A DNA stretch of 64,000 nucleotides from Immundisolibacter sp. (GCF_014359565.1 NZ_JACIZD010000008.1:1-64000), one strand, 5' to 3'; counted from the stretch's first letter, positions 18,010-27,443 are shown. Notes: generated by a model from the sequence alone, not told the origin. Program-made: numbers and translations.

Positions 18010-21000
18010 ATGTCCCGCTACAACCTGGCCGAATGGGGTCTGCGCCGCCCTGCCCTGACGGCCTACCTGATCGGCCTCATCCTGGTGGGGGGCGCGGTGG
18101 CATTTTTTGGCCTGGGCCAGACCGACATGCCGGACTGGACCCTGCGCGCCATGCCGATACGCGTGTTCTGGCCGGGCGCCAGTGCCGAGCAGATCGAGCA
18201 GCAGGTGGTCGACAAGATCGAGCGCAAGCTGCAGGACACGCCGTACCTGAAAAGCCTGGTCAGCACCTCCAAGCCCGGCGAGGCATGGATCTGGGTCAAC
18301 CTCGAAAACAGCCTGACCGATCCGAAGACCAAGGTGCCGGACATCTGGTACCAGGTGCGCAAGAAGGTCGGCGACATCCGCGACACCCTGCCGCCGGGCG
18401 TGCAGGGGCCGTATTTCAACGACGAGTTCGGCGACGTCTACCCGCTGGTGTACGGCATCTGGGGCGACGAGTTCAGCTACGCGGAGCTGAAGGATCAGGC
18501 CGACTGGCTGCGCGAGGAGCTGCTGCGTCTGCCGATCGTCGAGAAAGTGGTCCTGATCGGCGCCCAGCCGCAGCGGGTGTACCTGAACCTGTCGACGGCG
18601 CGGCTGGGCAATCTGCGTGTGAGCCCGCTGGCGCTGACCGAGGCCATCGCCGGCCATAATGCCATGCAGGCGGCCGGCCAGATCGAGAACACCAGCGATC
18701 GCCTGCGCCTGCGCCTGGGCGGCCAGTTCGGCAGCGTGGACGACGTGCGCCGGGTGCCGGTGCCGGCGGCCGATGGCCGGCTGCTGACGGTGGGCGATCT
18801 GGCCGAAATCAGCGCCGGCTACCAGGACCCGGCAGAACAGCTGATGCGCGTGAACGGCCATCCGGCGGTGGGACTGGCCATCTCGATGGCTGCCGGCGGC
18901 AATGTGGTCGATCTGCGCCGCGACGTGGTGACGCTGATGCAGCGCCTGGAGGCCGGCTTGACGGTGGGCGTGCACACCACACTGGTCGCGGACGAGCCGC
19001 AGGTGGTCACGCACACGCTCGACAAGTTCCTGTTCAAGCTGGCGGTGGCCGTCGGCATCGTGCTGCTGGTCAGCTACGCCACGCTGGGCTTGCGGTCGGG
19101 CCTGGTGGTGGCCACCGCCTTTCCGCTGGTGCTGGGTGCCACCTTCATGGCCATGCAGGTGATGGGCATCGACCTGCAGCGCATCTCGCTGGGCGCGCTG
19201 ATCATCTCGCTCGGCCTGCTGGTGGACGACGCCATCATCATTGTCGAGATGATGCAGGTGAAGATGCGCCAGGGCCTGGACCGCTTCCACGCTGCCAGCG
19301 CTGCCTACACCAGTACCTCACTGCCCATGCTGACCGGCACACTGGTCACGATCGCCGGCTTCATGCCGATCGCGCTGGCGAAATCGGCGCTGCGCGAGTT
19401 CATGTTCGGTCTCTACGGCGTGATTGCGGTGGCCTTGCTGGTGTCCTGGCTGGTGTCGGTGCTGTTCACGCCCTACCTCGCTTACCGCATGCTGCCGGCG
19501 CAGGTAGCGCACCACGACGAGGTGTACGACACGCCCTTCTACAGGCGCCTGCGCGGCCTGGTGCGCGCCTGCGTCAACCGCCCGGGGTGGGTGGCGGCAA
19601 CGGTGGCGCTGCTCGTGGGCCTGGCCGCCGTGGCCGGAAGGCAGGTCGAGAAACAGTTCTTTCCACTCACCGACCGGCCGGACCTGATCGTCGAAACCTG
19701 GCTGCCGGAAGGCAGCTCCTTCGCCGCCAACGAGACGCTGGCCAAGGATCTGGACCGCCTGCTGGCCGGCGAGGCGGGCGTGGTGCGCTGGGTGAGCTAC
19801 ATCGGCTCCGACACGCCGCGCATCTTCACGGACCTGTGGATCGAGCTGCCCACCCACAACGTCATCAAGACTTACGTCCAGACCACCGACCGGCCGACGC
19901 GCGATCGCCTGCGCGAGGCGCTGCGCACACGCATCGCCGGCGAGCTCCCGCAGGCGCGGGCGCGGGTGAACGTGTTTCCGTTCGGCATGCCGGCGCCGTC
20001 GTCGATCGAATACCGCATCACCGGCCCGGACCGCGCCACGCTGCGCGAGTTCGCCGCGCAGGTCCGCGCCGTCATGCACGATCACCCGCAGACCAGCGGC
20101 GTCCATTACAGCTGGCGCGGGCCGGTCAGCACGGTGCGGCTGGATCTGGACCAGGCGCGCCTGACGGCACTCGGACTGTCCGCGCAGCGCCTGGGCGAGT
20201 CACTCGACATGCTGCTGTCGGGGCGGCCGGTGACGCAGCTGCGCGACCGCGACGAGACCATCGACGTGGTGCTGCGCCTGACTGAGGACGAGCGCACGCG
20301 CCTGGGCTACCTGCCGAATGTGCCGGTACCACTGGCCGACGGCTCCAGCCTGCCGCTTGGCCAGCTGGCTCACCTTCAGCCGGCGGTGGAGGAAGGCGTG
20401 GTCAGCCACTACAACCGCGTGCCAGCCATCATGGTATATGCCGACCTGCCCTGGTACGTGCAGCCACTGGACGTGGATGCCCAGCTGCGGGACCGGCTCG
20501 ATGCCATACGCCAGCGCCTGCCGCTGGGGTATCACCTGGAGATCGGCGGCATCGGCGAGCTCAGCGCGGAGGTGGATGAGGCCATCGGCGCGGTGATGCC
20601 GATCATTGCCGTGGCCATCGTGACGCTGCTGATGCTGCAGTTGCAGCACCTGGGCCTGACGCTGCTGGTGCTGGCCTCGGCACCGCTGGGCCTGATCGGC
20701 GTGCTGGTCACGCTGTGGGTGGCGGACCTGCCGCTGGGCCTGGTGGCGCAGCTGGGGGTGTTGGCGCTGGCCGGCATCACCATGCGCAATACAGTGATCC
20801 TGGTCGACCAGATCCGCCAGGACGTGGCGGCCGGTTTGAGCCGCCACGAGGCGGTCATCGAATCGACCGTGCGCCGCTTCCGGCCCATCGTGGTGACCGC
20901 CGCCGCCGCCATCCTGGCGCTGCTTCCGCTGCTGACCGATCCTTTCTGGGGACCGATGGCCTATGCCATGATGGGCGGACTGTTGGTGGCCACGGTGCTG

Positions 21001-21078
21001 ACCGTACTGTTCGTGCCGACGCTGTATGCGGCCTGCTTCAGGGTCCAACCCTCACCCGCTGCGCCGCCGCCCGTCTGA
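18010..21078 (+). CDS. RND efflux transporter, inner-membrane pump
   Basis: This 1022-residue AcrB/MdtB-type proton-driven pump has twelve transmembrane helices in two repeats, each followed by a large periplasmic porter loop. The proton-relay pair Asp406-Asp407 lies in GLLVDDAIIIVEMMQ in helix 4, the diagnostic feature of the hydrophobe/amphiphile exporter family. FFGLGQTDMPDW after helix 1 and ALAGITMRNTVILVDQI late in the protein are also typical. It is encoded with its adaptor only. Substrates cannot be told from sequence; drugs, solvents or fatty acids are possible. Confidence 0.92.
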   Translation: MSRYNLAEWGLRRPALTAYLIGLILVGGAVAFFGLGQTDMPDWTLRAMPIRVFWPGASAEQIEQQVVDKIERKLQDTPYLKSLVSTSKPGEAWIWVNLENSLTDPKTKVPDIWYQVRKKVGDIRDTLPPGVQGPYFNDEFGDVYPLVYGIWGDEFSYAELKDQADWLREELLRLPIVEKVVLIGAQPQRVYLNLSTARLGNLRVSPLALTEAIAGHNAMQAAGQIENTSDRLRLRLGGQFGSVDDVRRVPVPAADGRLLTVGDLAEISAGYQDPAEQLMRVNGHPAVGLAISMAAGGNVVDLRRDVVTLMQRLEAGLTVGVHTTLVADEPQVVTHTLDKFLFKLAVAVGIVLLVSYATLGLRSGLVVATAFPLVLGATFMAMQVMGIDLQRISLGALIISLGLLVDDAIIIVEMMQVKMRQGLDRFHAASAAYTSTSLPMLTGTLVTIAGFMPIALAKSALREFMFGLYGVIAVALLVSWLVSVLFTPYLAYRMLPAQVAHHDEVYDTPFYRRLRGLVRACVNRPGWVAATVALLVGLAAVAGRQVEKQFFPLTDRPDLIVETWLPEGSSFAANETLAKDLDRLLAGEAGVVRWVSYIGSDTPRIFTDLWIELPTHNVIKTYVQTTDRPTRDRLREALRTRIAGELPQARARVNVFPFGMPAPSSIEYRITGPDRATLREFAAQVRAVMHDHPQTSGVHYSWRGPVSTVRLDLDQARLTALGLSAQRLGESLDMLLSGRPVTQLRDRDETIDVVLRLTEDERTRLGYLPNVPVPLADGSSLPLGQLAHLQPAVEEGVVSHYNRVPAIMVYADLPWYVQPLDVDAQLRDRLDAIRQRLPLGYHLEIGGIGELSAEVDEAIGAVMPIIAVAIVTLLMLQLQHLGLTLLVLASAPLGLIGVLVTLWVADLPLGLVAQLGVLALAGITMRNTVILVDQIRQDVAAGLSRHEAVIESTVRRFRPIVVTAAAAILALLPLLTDPFWGPMAYAMMGGLLVATVLTVLFVPTLYAACFRVQPSPAAPPPV

Positions 21079-21125
21079 CGAGGAAATCCTCGCCGCCCCT
21101 TGCCGACTCCGAGGATACGAACGCG

Positions 21126-22109
21126 ATGAACGCCTGGCTGGTCCGCGACTGGTGCACGCCCGAACAGATGCAGTGGACCGACCTGCCCCTGCCCGAGCCG
21201 GGCCCCGGGCAGGTGCGCGTCAAGGTCGCCGCCGCAGCGCTCAACTTTCTGGACACGCTGATGATCGGCGGGCGCTACCAGGAACGCCCGCCCCTGCCGT
21301 TCACGCCCGGCGTCGAACTGTCCGGCACCGTGGATGCCGTCGGCACGGATGCCGCGCTCACGGTCGGCGATCGCGTGTGCGGGCTGGTCGGCTATGGCGC
21401 CTTCGCCGAGTACGCCTGCGTCGATGCCGCAGACCTGTACCGGGTGCCGGAGGCCGTCGATCTGGTCGATGCCGCTGCGCTGCCCGTGGTCTACGGCACC
21501 GCTCACCATGCCCTGCTGGAACGCGGCCGACTGCGCGCCGGCGAGACCTTGCTGGTGCTGGCGGCGGCCGGCGGCGTCGGGCTGGCCACGGTGCAACTGG
21601 GCCGGGCGCTGGGTCTTCGCGTGCTGGCGGCAGCCGGCGGCGCCGACAAGTGCGCCCTTTGCCTGCAGCACGGCGCCGAGCAGGCCTTCGACTATCGCGA
21701 GCCGAGCTGGACCGAACAGCTCAAGGCGGTCACCGCCGGTCGCGGCGTGGATGCCGTGCTCGATCCGGTCGGCGGCGATTACACCGCTCAGGCGCTGCGC
21801 CTGCTGGCGTTCGGCGGCCGGCTGCTGATCGTCGGCTTTGCCGCCGGAGCGATTCCTGAAATCCCGGCCAACCGGCTGCTGCTGAAGGACCTGTCGGCGC
21901 TGGGCGTGATCTGGGGCGCCTGGCGCCGCCGCAATCGGCCGGCCGCAGCACAGCAGATGGCCGACCTGTTCGATCTGTGGCGACAGGGCGCCATCGCGCC
22001 GCTGGTGTCGCAGCGCCGGCCGCTGCGCGACGCGCCGCAGGCCATCGCCGATCTTGGCGCGCGCCACACCACCGGCAAGGTATTGCTGATTCCAGAGGAC
22101 ACGAAATGA
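21126..22109 (+). CDS. NADPH:quinone oxidoreductase family, zinc-free MDR
   Basis: This 327-residue medium-chain reductase lacks the zinc ligands of alcohol dehydrogenases. The GroES-like N-domain includes AALNFLDTLMIGGRYQ and PFTPGVELSGTVDAVG. The nucleotide site is LLVLAAAGGVGLATVQLGRA (about 144-163), the AxxGGVG form that prefers NADPH. AVLDPVGGDY follows. It probably reduces quinones or unsaturated carbonyl compounds. Its ATGA overlap with the next gene, and a GTGA overlap after that, place it first in a three-gene operon ending in mtgA. Confidence 0.88.
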   Translation: MNAWLVRDWCTPEQMQWTDLPLPEPGPGQVRVKVAAAALNFLDTLMIGGRYQERPPLPFTPGVELSGTVDAVGTDAALTVGDRVCGLVGYGAFAEYACVDAADLYRVPEAVDLVDAAALPVVYGTAHHALLERGRLRAGETLLVLAAAGGVGLATVQLGRALGLRVLAAAGGADKCALCLQHGAEQAFDYREPSWTEQLKAVTAGRGVDAVLDPVGGDYTAQALRLLAFGGRLLIVGFAAGAIPEIPANRLLLKDLSALGVIWGAWRRRNRPAAAQQMADLFDLWRQGAIAPLVSQRRPLRDAPQAIADLGARHTTGKVLLIPEDTK

Positions 22110-22567
22110 GTGCCGAAACCCCGCGCGTACCCCTGCCGCCGCCGATTCTGTATGCCGTCGCCATCGGCCTTGGCCTGTGGCTGGAACGTCCCCTGCCGTG
22201 GCCGCTGCCCGGTGGCGCACTGCGATTCTGGAGCGGCGTGGTTCTGATCGCTTTGGCCGTGGCGCTGTTCGGGCTGTGCCTGCGCGAGCTGCGGCGCCAC
22301 CAGACCACCATCAACCCGCAGCGGGCGGCCAGCAATCTGGTCGAAACAGGCCCGTTTCGCTTCAGCCGCAACCCGATTTATCTGAGCCTGACCGTGCTGC
22401 AGGTGGGCCTTGGCCTGCTGGCCGGCAGCACCTGGGTACTGCTGATGCTGCTGTGGGTGCTGCCGGTCATGCAGCGGCTGGTCATCGCCCGCGAGGAGGA
22501 GCACCTGCGTTGGCGTTTCGGCCAGGAATACGCCGACTACTGCGCGCGGGTGCGCCGCTGGCTGTGA
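22106..22567 (+). CDS. Isoprenylcysteine carboxyl methyltransferase-family membrane protein
   Basis: This 153-residue integral membrane protein belongs to the ICMT/phospholipid methyltransferase superfamily. Four hydrophobic helices are visible. The SAM-binding signature is near the C-terminus: GPFRFSRNPIYLSLTVLQVG, then the acidic EEEHLRWRFGQEYADYC and VRRWL. Bacterial members have no assigned substrate, since isoprenylated proteins are not expected here. It overlaps the oxidoreductase by 4 bases (ATGA) and mtgA by 4 bases (GTGA), suggesting coupled translation. Confidence 0.85.
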   Translation: MSAETPRVPLPPPILYAVAIGLGLWLERPLPWPLPGGALRFWSGVVLIALAVALFGLCLRELRRHQTTINPQRAASNLVETGPFRFSRNPIYLSLTVLQVGLGLLAGSTWVLLMLLWVLPVMQRLVIAREEEHLRWRFGQEYADYCARVRRWL

Positions 22568-23274
22568 GCCGCGCCGCCCGCGCGCTGCGCGGATTGCTGC
22601 GGGCACTGCGTTGCGCGCTTCTGATCTGGCTGGCGGTGACTGTCGGGGCAGTGCTGGTGCTGCGCTGGCTGCCGCCGCCGACCACCTCGTTCATCCTGCA
22701 AAACCGCATCGCCGCGCTGCGCGCCGGGTACGGCTTTTACCCCTACCCCTATCGGTGGGTGGATTACGAAGGCATCGCGCCGGTCATGGCGCTGGCCGTG
22801 GTGGCGGCCGAGGACCAGCGCTTTCGGGAGCACCATGGCCTGGACCTGACCGGCATCCGGCAGGCGATTCGCGACAACCAGTATCGCAACCGCCCACGCG
22901 GGGCCAGCACCATCACCCAGCAGACGGCCAAGAACCTGTTTCTTTGGCGCGATCAAAGCTGGCTGCGCAAGGGCATCGAGCTGTACTTCACTGGCCTGCT
23001 GGAACTGCTGTGGCCCAAGCAGCGCATCCTGGAGGTCTACCTGAACATCGCCCAGTTCGGCGGCAGCGTGTTCGGTGTGGAGGCCGCGGCGCGTACCTAT
23101 TTCGACAAACCGGCAGCGGCCTTGACCCGCCATGAAGCCGCCCTGCTGGCGGCAGCGCTGCCGTCGCCATCGCTGCTGCGGGTGGACGCCCCATCGGACT
23201 ATCTGCGCCAGCGCCAACGCTGGGTGCTGAACCAGATGCGCCTTTTGGGGCCGGGCTACCTGCAGGGTTTGTGA
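22564..23274 (+). CDS. mtgA: Monofunctional biosynthetic peptidoglycan transglycosylase
   Basis: This 236-residue GT51 enzyme polymerises lipid II into glycan strands. An N-terminal anchor (ALLIWLAVTVGAVLVLRWL) precedes the catalytic domain. The first catalytic Glu lies in VAAEDQRFREHHGLDLTG. The motifs GASTITQQTAKNLFLW, KGIELYFTGLLELLWPKQ and ILEVYLNIAQFG follow in order. No transpeptidase domain is present, which separates it from class A PBPs. The GTG start overlaps the upstream stop. It converges with the Mla operon, whose last gene ends 8 bases away. Confidence 0.94.
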   Translation: MSRAARALRGLLRALRCALLIWLAVTVGAVLVLRWLPPPTTSFILQNRIAALRAGYGFYPYPYRWVDYEGIAPVMALAVVAAEDQRFREHHGLDLTGIRQAIRDNQYRNRPRGASTITQQTAKNLFLWRDQSWLRKGIELYFTGLLELLWPKQRILEVYLNIAQFGGSVFGVEAAARTYFDKPAAALTRHEAALLAAALPSPSLLRVDAPSDYLRQRQRWVLNQMRLLGPGYLQGL

Positions 23275-23282
23275 GACAACCT

Positions 23283-23876
23283 TCAGTTGCCGAGCAGTTC
23301 CCGGCAAAAGCCGGCGCTTTCGACCACCGCGCGCTCTACCAGCGCATTGGCGGCGGCGACGCCACCGGCCGGATCGTCGCTGGCTGCGGCTTGCTCCAGC
23401 CGCAGCGTGCGGCTGCCCAGCACGCGCCTGTTGCCCACGTCCACCAGCTGAAGTCGCACGGACAGCAGTATCCGGCTTGGCTGGCGCGTGAAGTCCTGTT
23501 CCAGTTGCAGCAGTTCACTGAGCAGGCGGTAGTCGGCACGCACGCCGCTGCCCGGCGCCAAAACCCGCGCGCCGCCGGCCGAGAAGCCATCCATCAGCGC
23601 CTGCCCGAGCAGGCGCGCCGGACGGTCGATCCATCGCTGGCGGGCGAAGTAGCGCAGCTCATGCGCAGACGGTCGGTACGCCATGGCCGCGGTGTCATAA
23701 CCGGGCGCGGCGGTCGGCGTGGCCACCTGGATGGTGCGGCCCACCGGTATGGCCAGCGGGACGCTGGCCTGCGCGGGCAGCGCCAGGGTATGCGTGAGGT
23801 CCGCCTGGGGCGCGCTCAGCGGCAGCGAACAGGCGGCCAGCAGCGACACCAGCGCGGCGGCGATCAGATGCTTCAT
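23283..23876 (-). CDS. ABC-type transport auxiliary lipoprotein (PqiC/YmbA-like)
   Basis: This 197-residue outer-membrane-type lipoprotein has a signal peptide ending LLAAC with Cys16 as lipidation site. The family fold shows in YRPSAHELRYFARQRWIDRPARLLGQALMD, split by helices, and DYRLLSELLQLEQDF. Members (DUF330/ABC-type auxiliary, like PqiC) pair with MCE proteins and probably contact the outer membrane during lipid traffic. It overlaps mlaD by 4 bases and closes the operon. Confidence 0.8.
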   Translation of the reverse strand: MKHLIAAALVSLLAACSLPLSAPQADLTHTLALPAQASVPLAIPVGRTIQVATPTAAPGYDTAAMAYRPSAHELRYFARQRWIDRPARLLGQALMDGFSAGGARVLAPGSGVRADYRLLSELLQLEQDFTRQPSRILLSVRLQLVDVGNRRVLGSRTLRLEQAAASDDPAGGVAAANALVERAVVESAGFCRELLGN

Positions 23877-24790
23877 CGTTCCCCCGGTCCGGGCTCGCGC
23901 TGCGGCGGGCCAAGCAGCAGCATCTGCGGATTGGCGCTGAGCCGATCACCCAGTTCGCGCAGGCTGCCGGCGGCGGAGCCGAGTTCATCCACCGCACGCT
24001 CGACCTGGGGCAGCAGCACGCCGCCGGTGTATTCGAGCTGACGGCGGCTGTCGCGGGCAGTGGTGCCGACCTGCTCGCCGGTGCTGCGCAGGGTCGCCAG
24101 CAGCTGTTCCGTCTGCCGCAGCACCTGCTCGATGCGCGGCGCCAGCGTTTCGCCAGCCTGGGCACCGGACTTGGCCAGCCGTTCCAGATCGCCCAGGGTG
24201 CGGTCCAGCCGGTCACTCTGTCCGGCCAGCGCACCGGTGATGTGCTTCGTGTTGGCCAGGATGGAGCCGATGGCCTGCGCGTTGTCGTCGTTGAGGATCA
24301 CCAGCAGGCGCTGACTTGCCTGTTCCAGCGTGCTCATGGCCAGCGTGAGCGCAGTATCCAGACGCGTCATGAGGGAGGGCTGCATCGGAATCACCGGATA
24401 GGGGCTGCCTTCGGTGCGCTCGAGCAGCGGCGCGTCCGGACTGCCGCCGCTGAGTTCGACCGAACCCAGACCGGTCAGGCCCTGCACGGCGAGAGTCGCC
24501 ACCGTGTCCGTCTTGATGGGTACATCGTGACGGATCTTGAAAGTCAGCCGCACCCGCGTGGAATCCTCCGGATCCAGCTCGATGGCCTCCACCCGACCCA
24601 CTTCGACGCCCTGATACGTCACGCGCGAGGACAGATTCAGCGATGCAACCGAGTCTTTGGTGTAGCCATAGAACAAGCGAAACTCACCGGCTTCCCGCCC
24701 CGAGCCGAGCCACAGCCCGAGGCCGATCAGCGCCGCCCCGAGCAGCAGCACGAAGGCGCCGACCGCAACGTAAGCTACGCGGGCCTGCAT
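23873..24790 (-). CDS. MlaD/MCE-domain substrate-binding protein
   Basis: This 305-residue protein has one N-terminal membrane anchor (about residues 5-27) and one MCE domain at about 37-115, including FYGYTKDSVASLNLSSRVTY in the usual position. It is longer than E. coli MlaD: the C-terminal 180 residues are helical and probably coiled coil (STLEQASQRLLVILNDDN onward), resembling the longer MCE proteins of PqiB or LetB kind but with a single MCE domain. It should form a periplasmic hexamer that carries phospholipid. It overlaps the ATPase gene by 16 bases. Confidence 0.88.
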   Translation of the reverse strand: MQARVAYVAVGAFVLLLGAALIGLGLWLGSGREAGEFRLFYGYTKDSVASLNLSSRVTYQGVEVGRVEAIELDPEDSTRVRLTFKIRHDVPIKTDTVATLAVQGLTGLGSVELSGGSPDAPLLERTEGSPYPVIPMQPSLMTRLDTALTLAMSTLEQASQRLLVILNDDNAQAIGSILANTKHITGALAGQSDRLDRTLGDLERLAKSGAQAGETLAPRIEQVLRQTEQLLATLRSTGEQVGTTARDSRRQLEYTGGVLLPQVERAVDELGSAAGSLRELGDRLSANPQMLLLGPPQREPGPGER

Positions 24791-25551
24791 GTCGGCTTTC
24801 CGAAATCGCGTGGCGAGGCGGCGAAATAGGCGTGAATCTCCGGCTCCTGCGACGCGGCAAGCTCGGCCACCGGCGCCACCGCCAGCAGTGCCCCGCGGCC
24901 GAGAAAGGCAACCCGGTCGCTGACGCGGGCGATGGAGTCCAGATCGTGCGTCACCATCAGTACGGTCAGTCCCAGCAGTTCGCGCAAATCACCAAGGAGT
25001 TCGTCCAGACCGGCGGCGGTCACCGGGTCGAGTCCGGCCGAGGGTTCGTCCAGGAACAGCAGCTCCGGATCCAGCGCCAGTGCCCGGGCCAGGGCGGCAC
25101 GCTTGATCATGCCGCCGCTGAGCTCGCCCGGAAACTTGCCGGCCGCATCCGCCGGCAGACCGGCCTGCCCCAGGCGCAGCATACCCAACTCGCGACGATC
25201 GCCCAGCGACAAGCCGGTGTATTCCGCCAACGGCAGGCAGACATTGTCGAGCACGCTCAGGCCCGTGAACAGCGCGCCCTGCTGAAACAGGATGCCGATG
25301 CGGCGGCGAAGTGCCCGCAAGCCGCCCGCGCCCAGACGCGCCGCATCCTGCCCCAGCACGGTCAGCCGCCCGCCGGCCGGCGGCTGCAGCAGACTCAGCG
25401 TGCGCAGCAACACCGTCTTGCCGGAGCCCGAGCCACCCACCACCGCCAGCACCTCACCGCGGCGCACCGTCAGGTTCAGGTCGCGATGCAGCACTCGCCC
25501 GCCAGCCAGCGTGGTCAGGGCTTCGGCCTCGATGGCCAGGGCCTCGCTCAC
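24775..25551 (-). CDS. ABC transporter ATP-binding protein, MlaF-like
   Basis: This 258-residue ATPase powers the lipid transporter. Walker A is GGSGSGKTVLL (about 38-48), the Q loop lies in ILFQQGALFTGLSVLDNV, the signature is LSGGMIKRAALARA, and Walker B is LLFLDEPSAGLDPVT, with the switch His in VTHDLDSI. LSGGMxKR and the FQxGALF pattern are specific for Mla/Ttg2A-type ATPases. The GTG start overlaps the permease stop by 4 bases. No separate MlaB gene is present; the STAS function is fused to the permease. Confidence 0.93.
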   Translation of the reverse strand: MSEALAIEAEALTTLAGGRVLHRDLNLTVRRGEVLAVVGGSGSGKTVLLRTLSLLQPPAGGRLTVLGQDAARLGAGGLRALRRRIGILFQQGALFTGLSVLDNVCLPLAEYTGLSLGDRRELGMLRLGQAGLPADAAGKFPGELSGGMIKRAALARALALDPELLFLDEPSAGLDPVTAAGLDELLGDLRELLGLTVLMVTHDLDSIARVSDRVAFLGRGALLAVAPVAELAASQEPEIHAYFAASPRDFGKPTCRPA

Positions 25552-26663
25552 AGGCCCAGCACCTGAAACACCACCGAGAACACCGCGTCCGCGACGATGA
25601 CCAGAAAGATGCTCTGCACCACGCTGGTGGTGGTTTCGCGCCCGATGCTCTCGGCACTGCGACCGACGCGAAGTCCGCGGTGGCAGGCGACGCTGGCCAC
25701 CAGCAGGGCGAACACCGGCGCCTTGATCAGGCCCACCCAGAAGGTGCTGGGTGCAAAGGTCGTCGGCAGTCGGCGCAGGAAATCGGCGTAGCCGACACCG
25801 TACAGGCCATCGGCCACCACCATGCCACCGAATATGCCCAGCGCCGACGCGTACAGCGTGAGCAGGGGCAGACACAGCATCAGCGCCAGCACCTTGGGCA
25901 GCACCAGCATTTCCATGGGCGTGATGCCGATGCTGCGCAGCGCATCGAGCTCCTCGGTCAGGCGCATGGTGCCGATCTGGGCGGTGTAGGCAGAGCCGGT
26001 GCGGCCGGCCACGATGATCGCCGCCAACAGCGGCCCCATTTCCCGCAACATGGTCACGCCGACCAGATTCACCACCAGGATGTTGGCGCCGAAGGTCTTG
26101 AGCGGCTCGCCGGCCTGGTAGGTGATGACGACCCCCATCAGGAACGCCAGCACCCCCAGCAACGGCAGCGCGCGCACGCCGGCGGCGTCGATTTCCTGCA
26201 CCACCTGACTTAGCCGAAAGCGGCGCAGGCGGGCCACGCCATCCAGGATCAGCTGGCCCCAGAAATCCAGAAACTTCAGAACATCGGCGAGCTTTTGCAC
26301 CACCGCTCGGCCGATCTGTTCCAGCGGGCCGCCAGTTCGCGGTGCCGGCGGTGGCGCGCCCAACAGGCGGGCGCGCACCAGTTCCAGCAACGCCGCGTGC
26401 CGGGGCGGCAGGGCGCCATAGTCGATCTGTGCGCCGCGGGCCTGGGCCACCGCACCCAGCCGATGCAGGGCCCAGGCGCCCGCGGTGTCCAGTTCGGTCA
26501 CCGCATCGGTATTCAGACGCCAGTCGCCCTGTCCCTGCCAGGCCTCGAGGCTGTGCATCACTTCGTCCAGACACTCGACCGTCCAACAACCGCGCGCCCG
26601 CAGCGTGCGCGACTGCGGTTCGCTGGACAGGCCGGCGGCCTGCGGCATTGCCGGCCGATGCAC
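25548..26663 (-). CDS. MlaE-family lipid ABC permease with N-terminal STAS domain
   Basis: This 371-residue permease has an N-terminal STAS-like domain of about 110 residues, which in E. coli is the separate protein MlaB, and a C-terminal MlaE domain with five or six helices. GVVITYQAGEPLKTFGANI, TMLREMGPLLAAIIVAGRTG and EELDALRSIGITPMEMLVLP are the family signatures. The GTG start directly abuts the stop of the SYLF gene (TGAGTG). The STAS-MlaE fusion is a known architecture. With the ATPase, MCE protein and lipoprotein it forms a complete lipid transporter. Confidence 0.93.
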   Translation of the reverse strand: MHRPAMPQAAGLSSEPQSRTLRARGCWTVECLDEVMHSLEAWQGQGDWRLNTDAVTELDTAGAWALHRLGAVAQARGAQIDYGALPPRHAALLELVRARLLGAPPPAPRTGGPLEQIGRAVVQKLADVLKFLDFWGQLILDGVARLRRFRLSQVVQEIDAAGVRALPLLGVLAFLMGVVITYQAGEPLKTFGANILVVNLVGVTMLREMGPLLAAIIVAGRTGSAYTAQIGTMRLTEELDALRSIGITPMEMLVLPKVLALMLCLPLLTLYASALGIFGGMVVADGLYGVGYADFLRRLPTTFAPSTFWVGLIKAPVFALLVASVACHRGLRVGRSAESIGRETTTSVVQSIFLVIVADAVFSVVFQVLGL

Positions 26664-27359
26664 TCAGTGGGTCGGCGGCGGCGCGTACTTAACGAGGGCC
26701 TGGCGAAATTTCTGCGCCAGCGGCGGCGTACTGAACACGCGGTTGTCGAACACATCCCAGGACGACACATTGCCCCCATAGGCGGCTGCGTTGGCCTCCT
26801 CGTCCGGCTGCAGGACAGCGCCTTCAAGCGCGATGCCGGCGAACAAGCCCCGGCTGCGTGAATAGGAGTAGATCTCGGCCTTCATCTGCGCATCGGTGGC
26901 GGCGGAAGCCTGGCGACCGACCGGCCCGGCGGCGACGGCGGCATCCGCGCCCAGCGTGACCTTGCTCGCGGCCAGGTTCTCGACCCCGCGGCGGGTCTTG
27001 AACACCAGAATGATGTCGGTCGACTGGGCGCCGATTTGCCAACCGATGCTGCCCCCGGCCAGCGTGATGAAGCTGGGATTGCTCCAGCCGCTGTCCTGGC
27101 GCACGGCAATGACGCCCTTGCCCCAGCGCCCGCCAACCACGAAACCGGCCTTGATCACGCCGGGAATCACGGCGATGCCGTAGGCGTTCGCCAGCAGTTC
27201 GGGCGGAATGGCGTTCTCGGGAATCTCGCTGATCTGGTGCAGCACATCGGTCGCCGCGTGCAGGCGGTCGTCCTCGGCCTGGCCGGCCCTGGCGATCGCC
27301 GGGCCCAGCAGGGCCACGCACATCAGTAGCGCAGGCAGACTTGCAAAACTCGATTTCAT
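26664..27359 (-). CDS. Secreted SYLF-domain (Ysc84-like) lipid-binding protein
   Basis: This 231-residue exported protein starts at ATG 27359 behind GAGGAA. Residues 1-25 are a signal peptide ending AIARAG. The remainder is a SYLF/DUF500 domain: NAYGIAVIPGVIKAGFVVGG, RWGKGVIAVRQD, SFITLAGGSIGWQIGAQSTD and IILVFKT are present in order, with YSYSRSRGLFAGIALEGAVL near the end. Eukaryotic SYLF domains bind phosphoinositides and several bacterial ones bind acidic lipids. With zero bases between it and the permease gene, it is probably the first gene of the lipid-transport operon. Confidence 0.88.
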   Translation of the reverse strand: MKSSFASLPALLMCVALLGPAIARAGQAEDDRLHAATDVLHQISEIPENAIPPELLANAYGIAVIPGVIKAGFVVGGRWGKGVIAVRQDSGWSNPSFITLAGGSIGWQIGAQSTDIILVFKTRRGVENLAASKVTLGADAAVAAGPVGRQASAATDAQMKAEIYSYSRSRGLFAGIALEGAVLQPDEEANAAAYGGNVSSWDVFDNRVFSTPPLAQKFRQALVKYAPPPTH

Positions 27360-27437
27360 GCGATTTCCTCGTTGATGCGCCCCGACCGCGCCGCGCAATG
27401 ATGGCACAGCGCCGCCGATTCCCCGGCGCGGCGTGCC

Positions 27438-27443
27438 TATAAT
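27438..27443 (+). promoter_or_regulatory. -10 box upstream of the MDR dehydrogenase
   Basis: A perfect TATAAT lies 64 bases before the start codon in the divergent gap, followed by a GAGGAGAG ribosome-binding site at the gene. The -35 region (CCGATT) is weak, so an activator may be needed. Confidence 0.5.
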
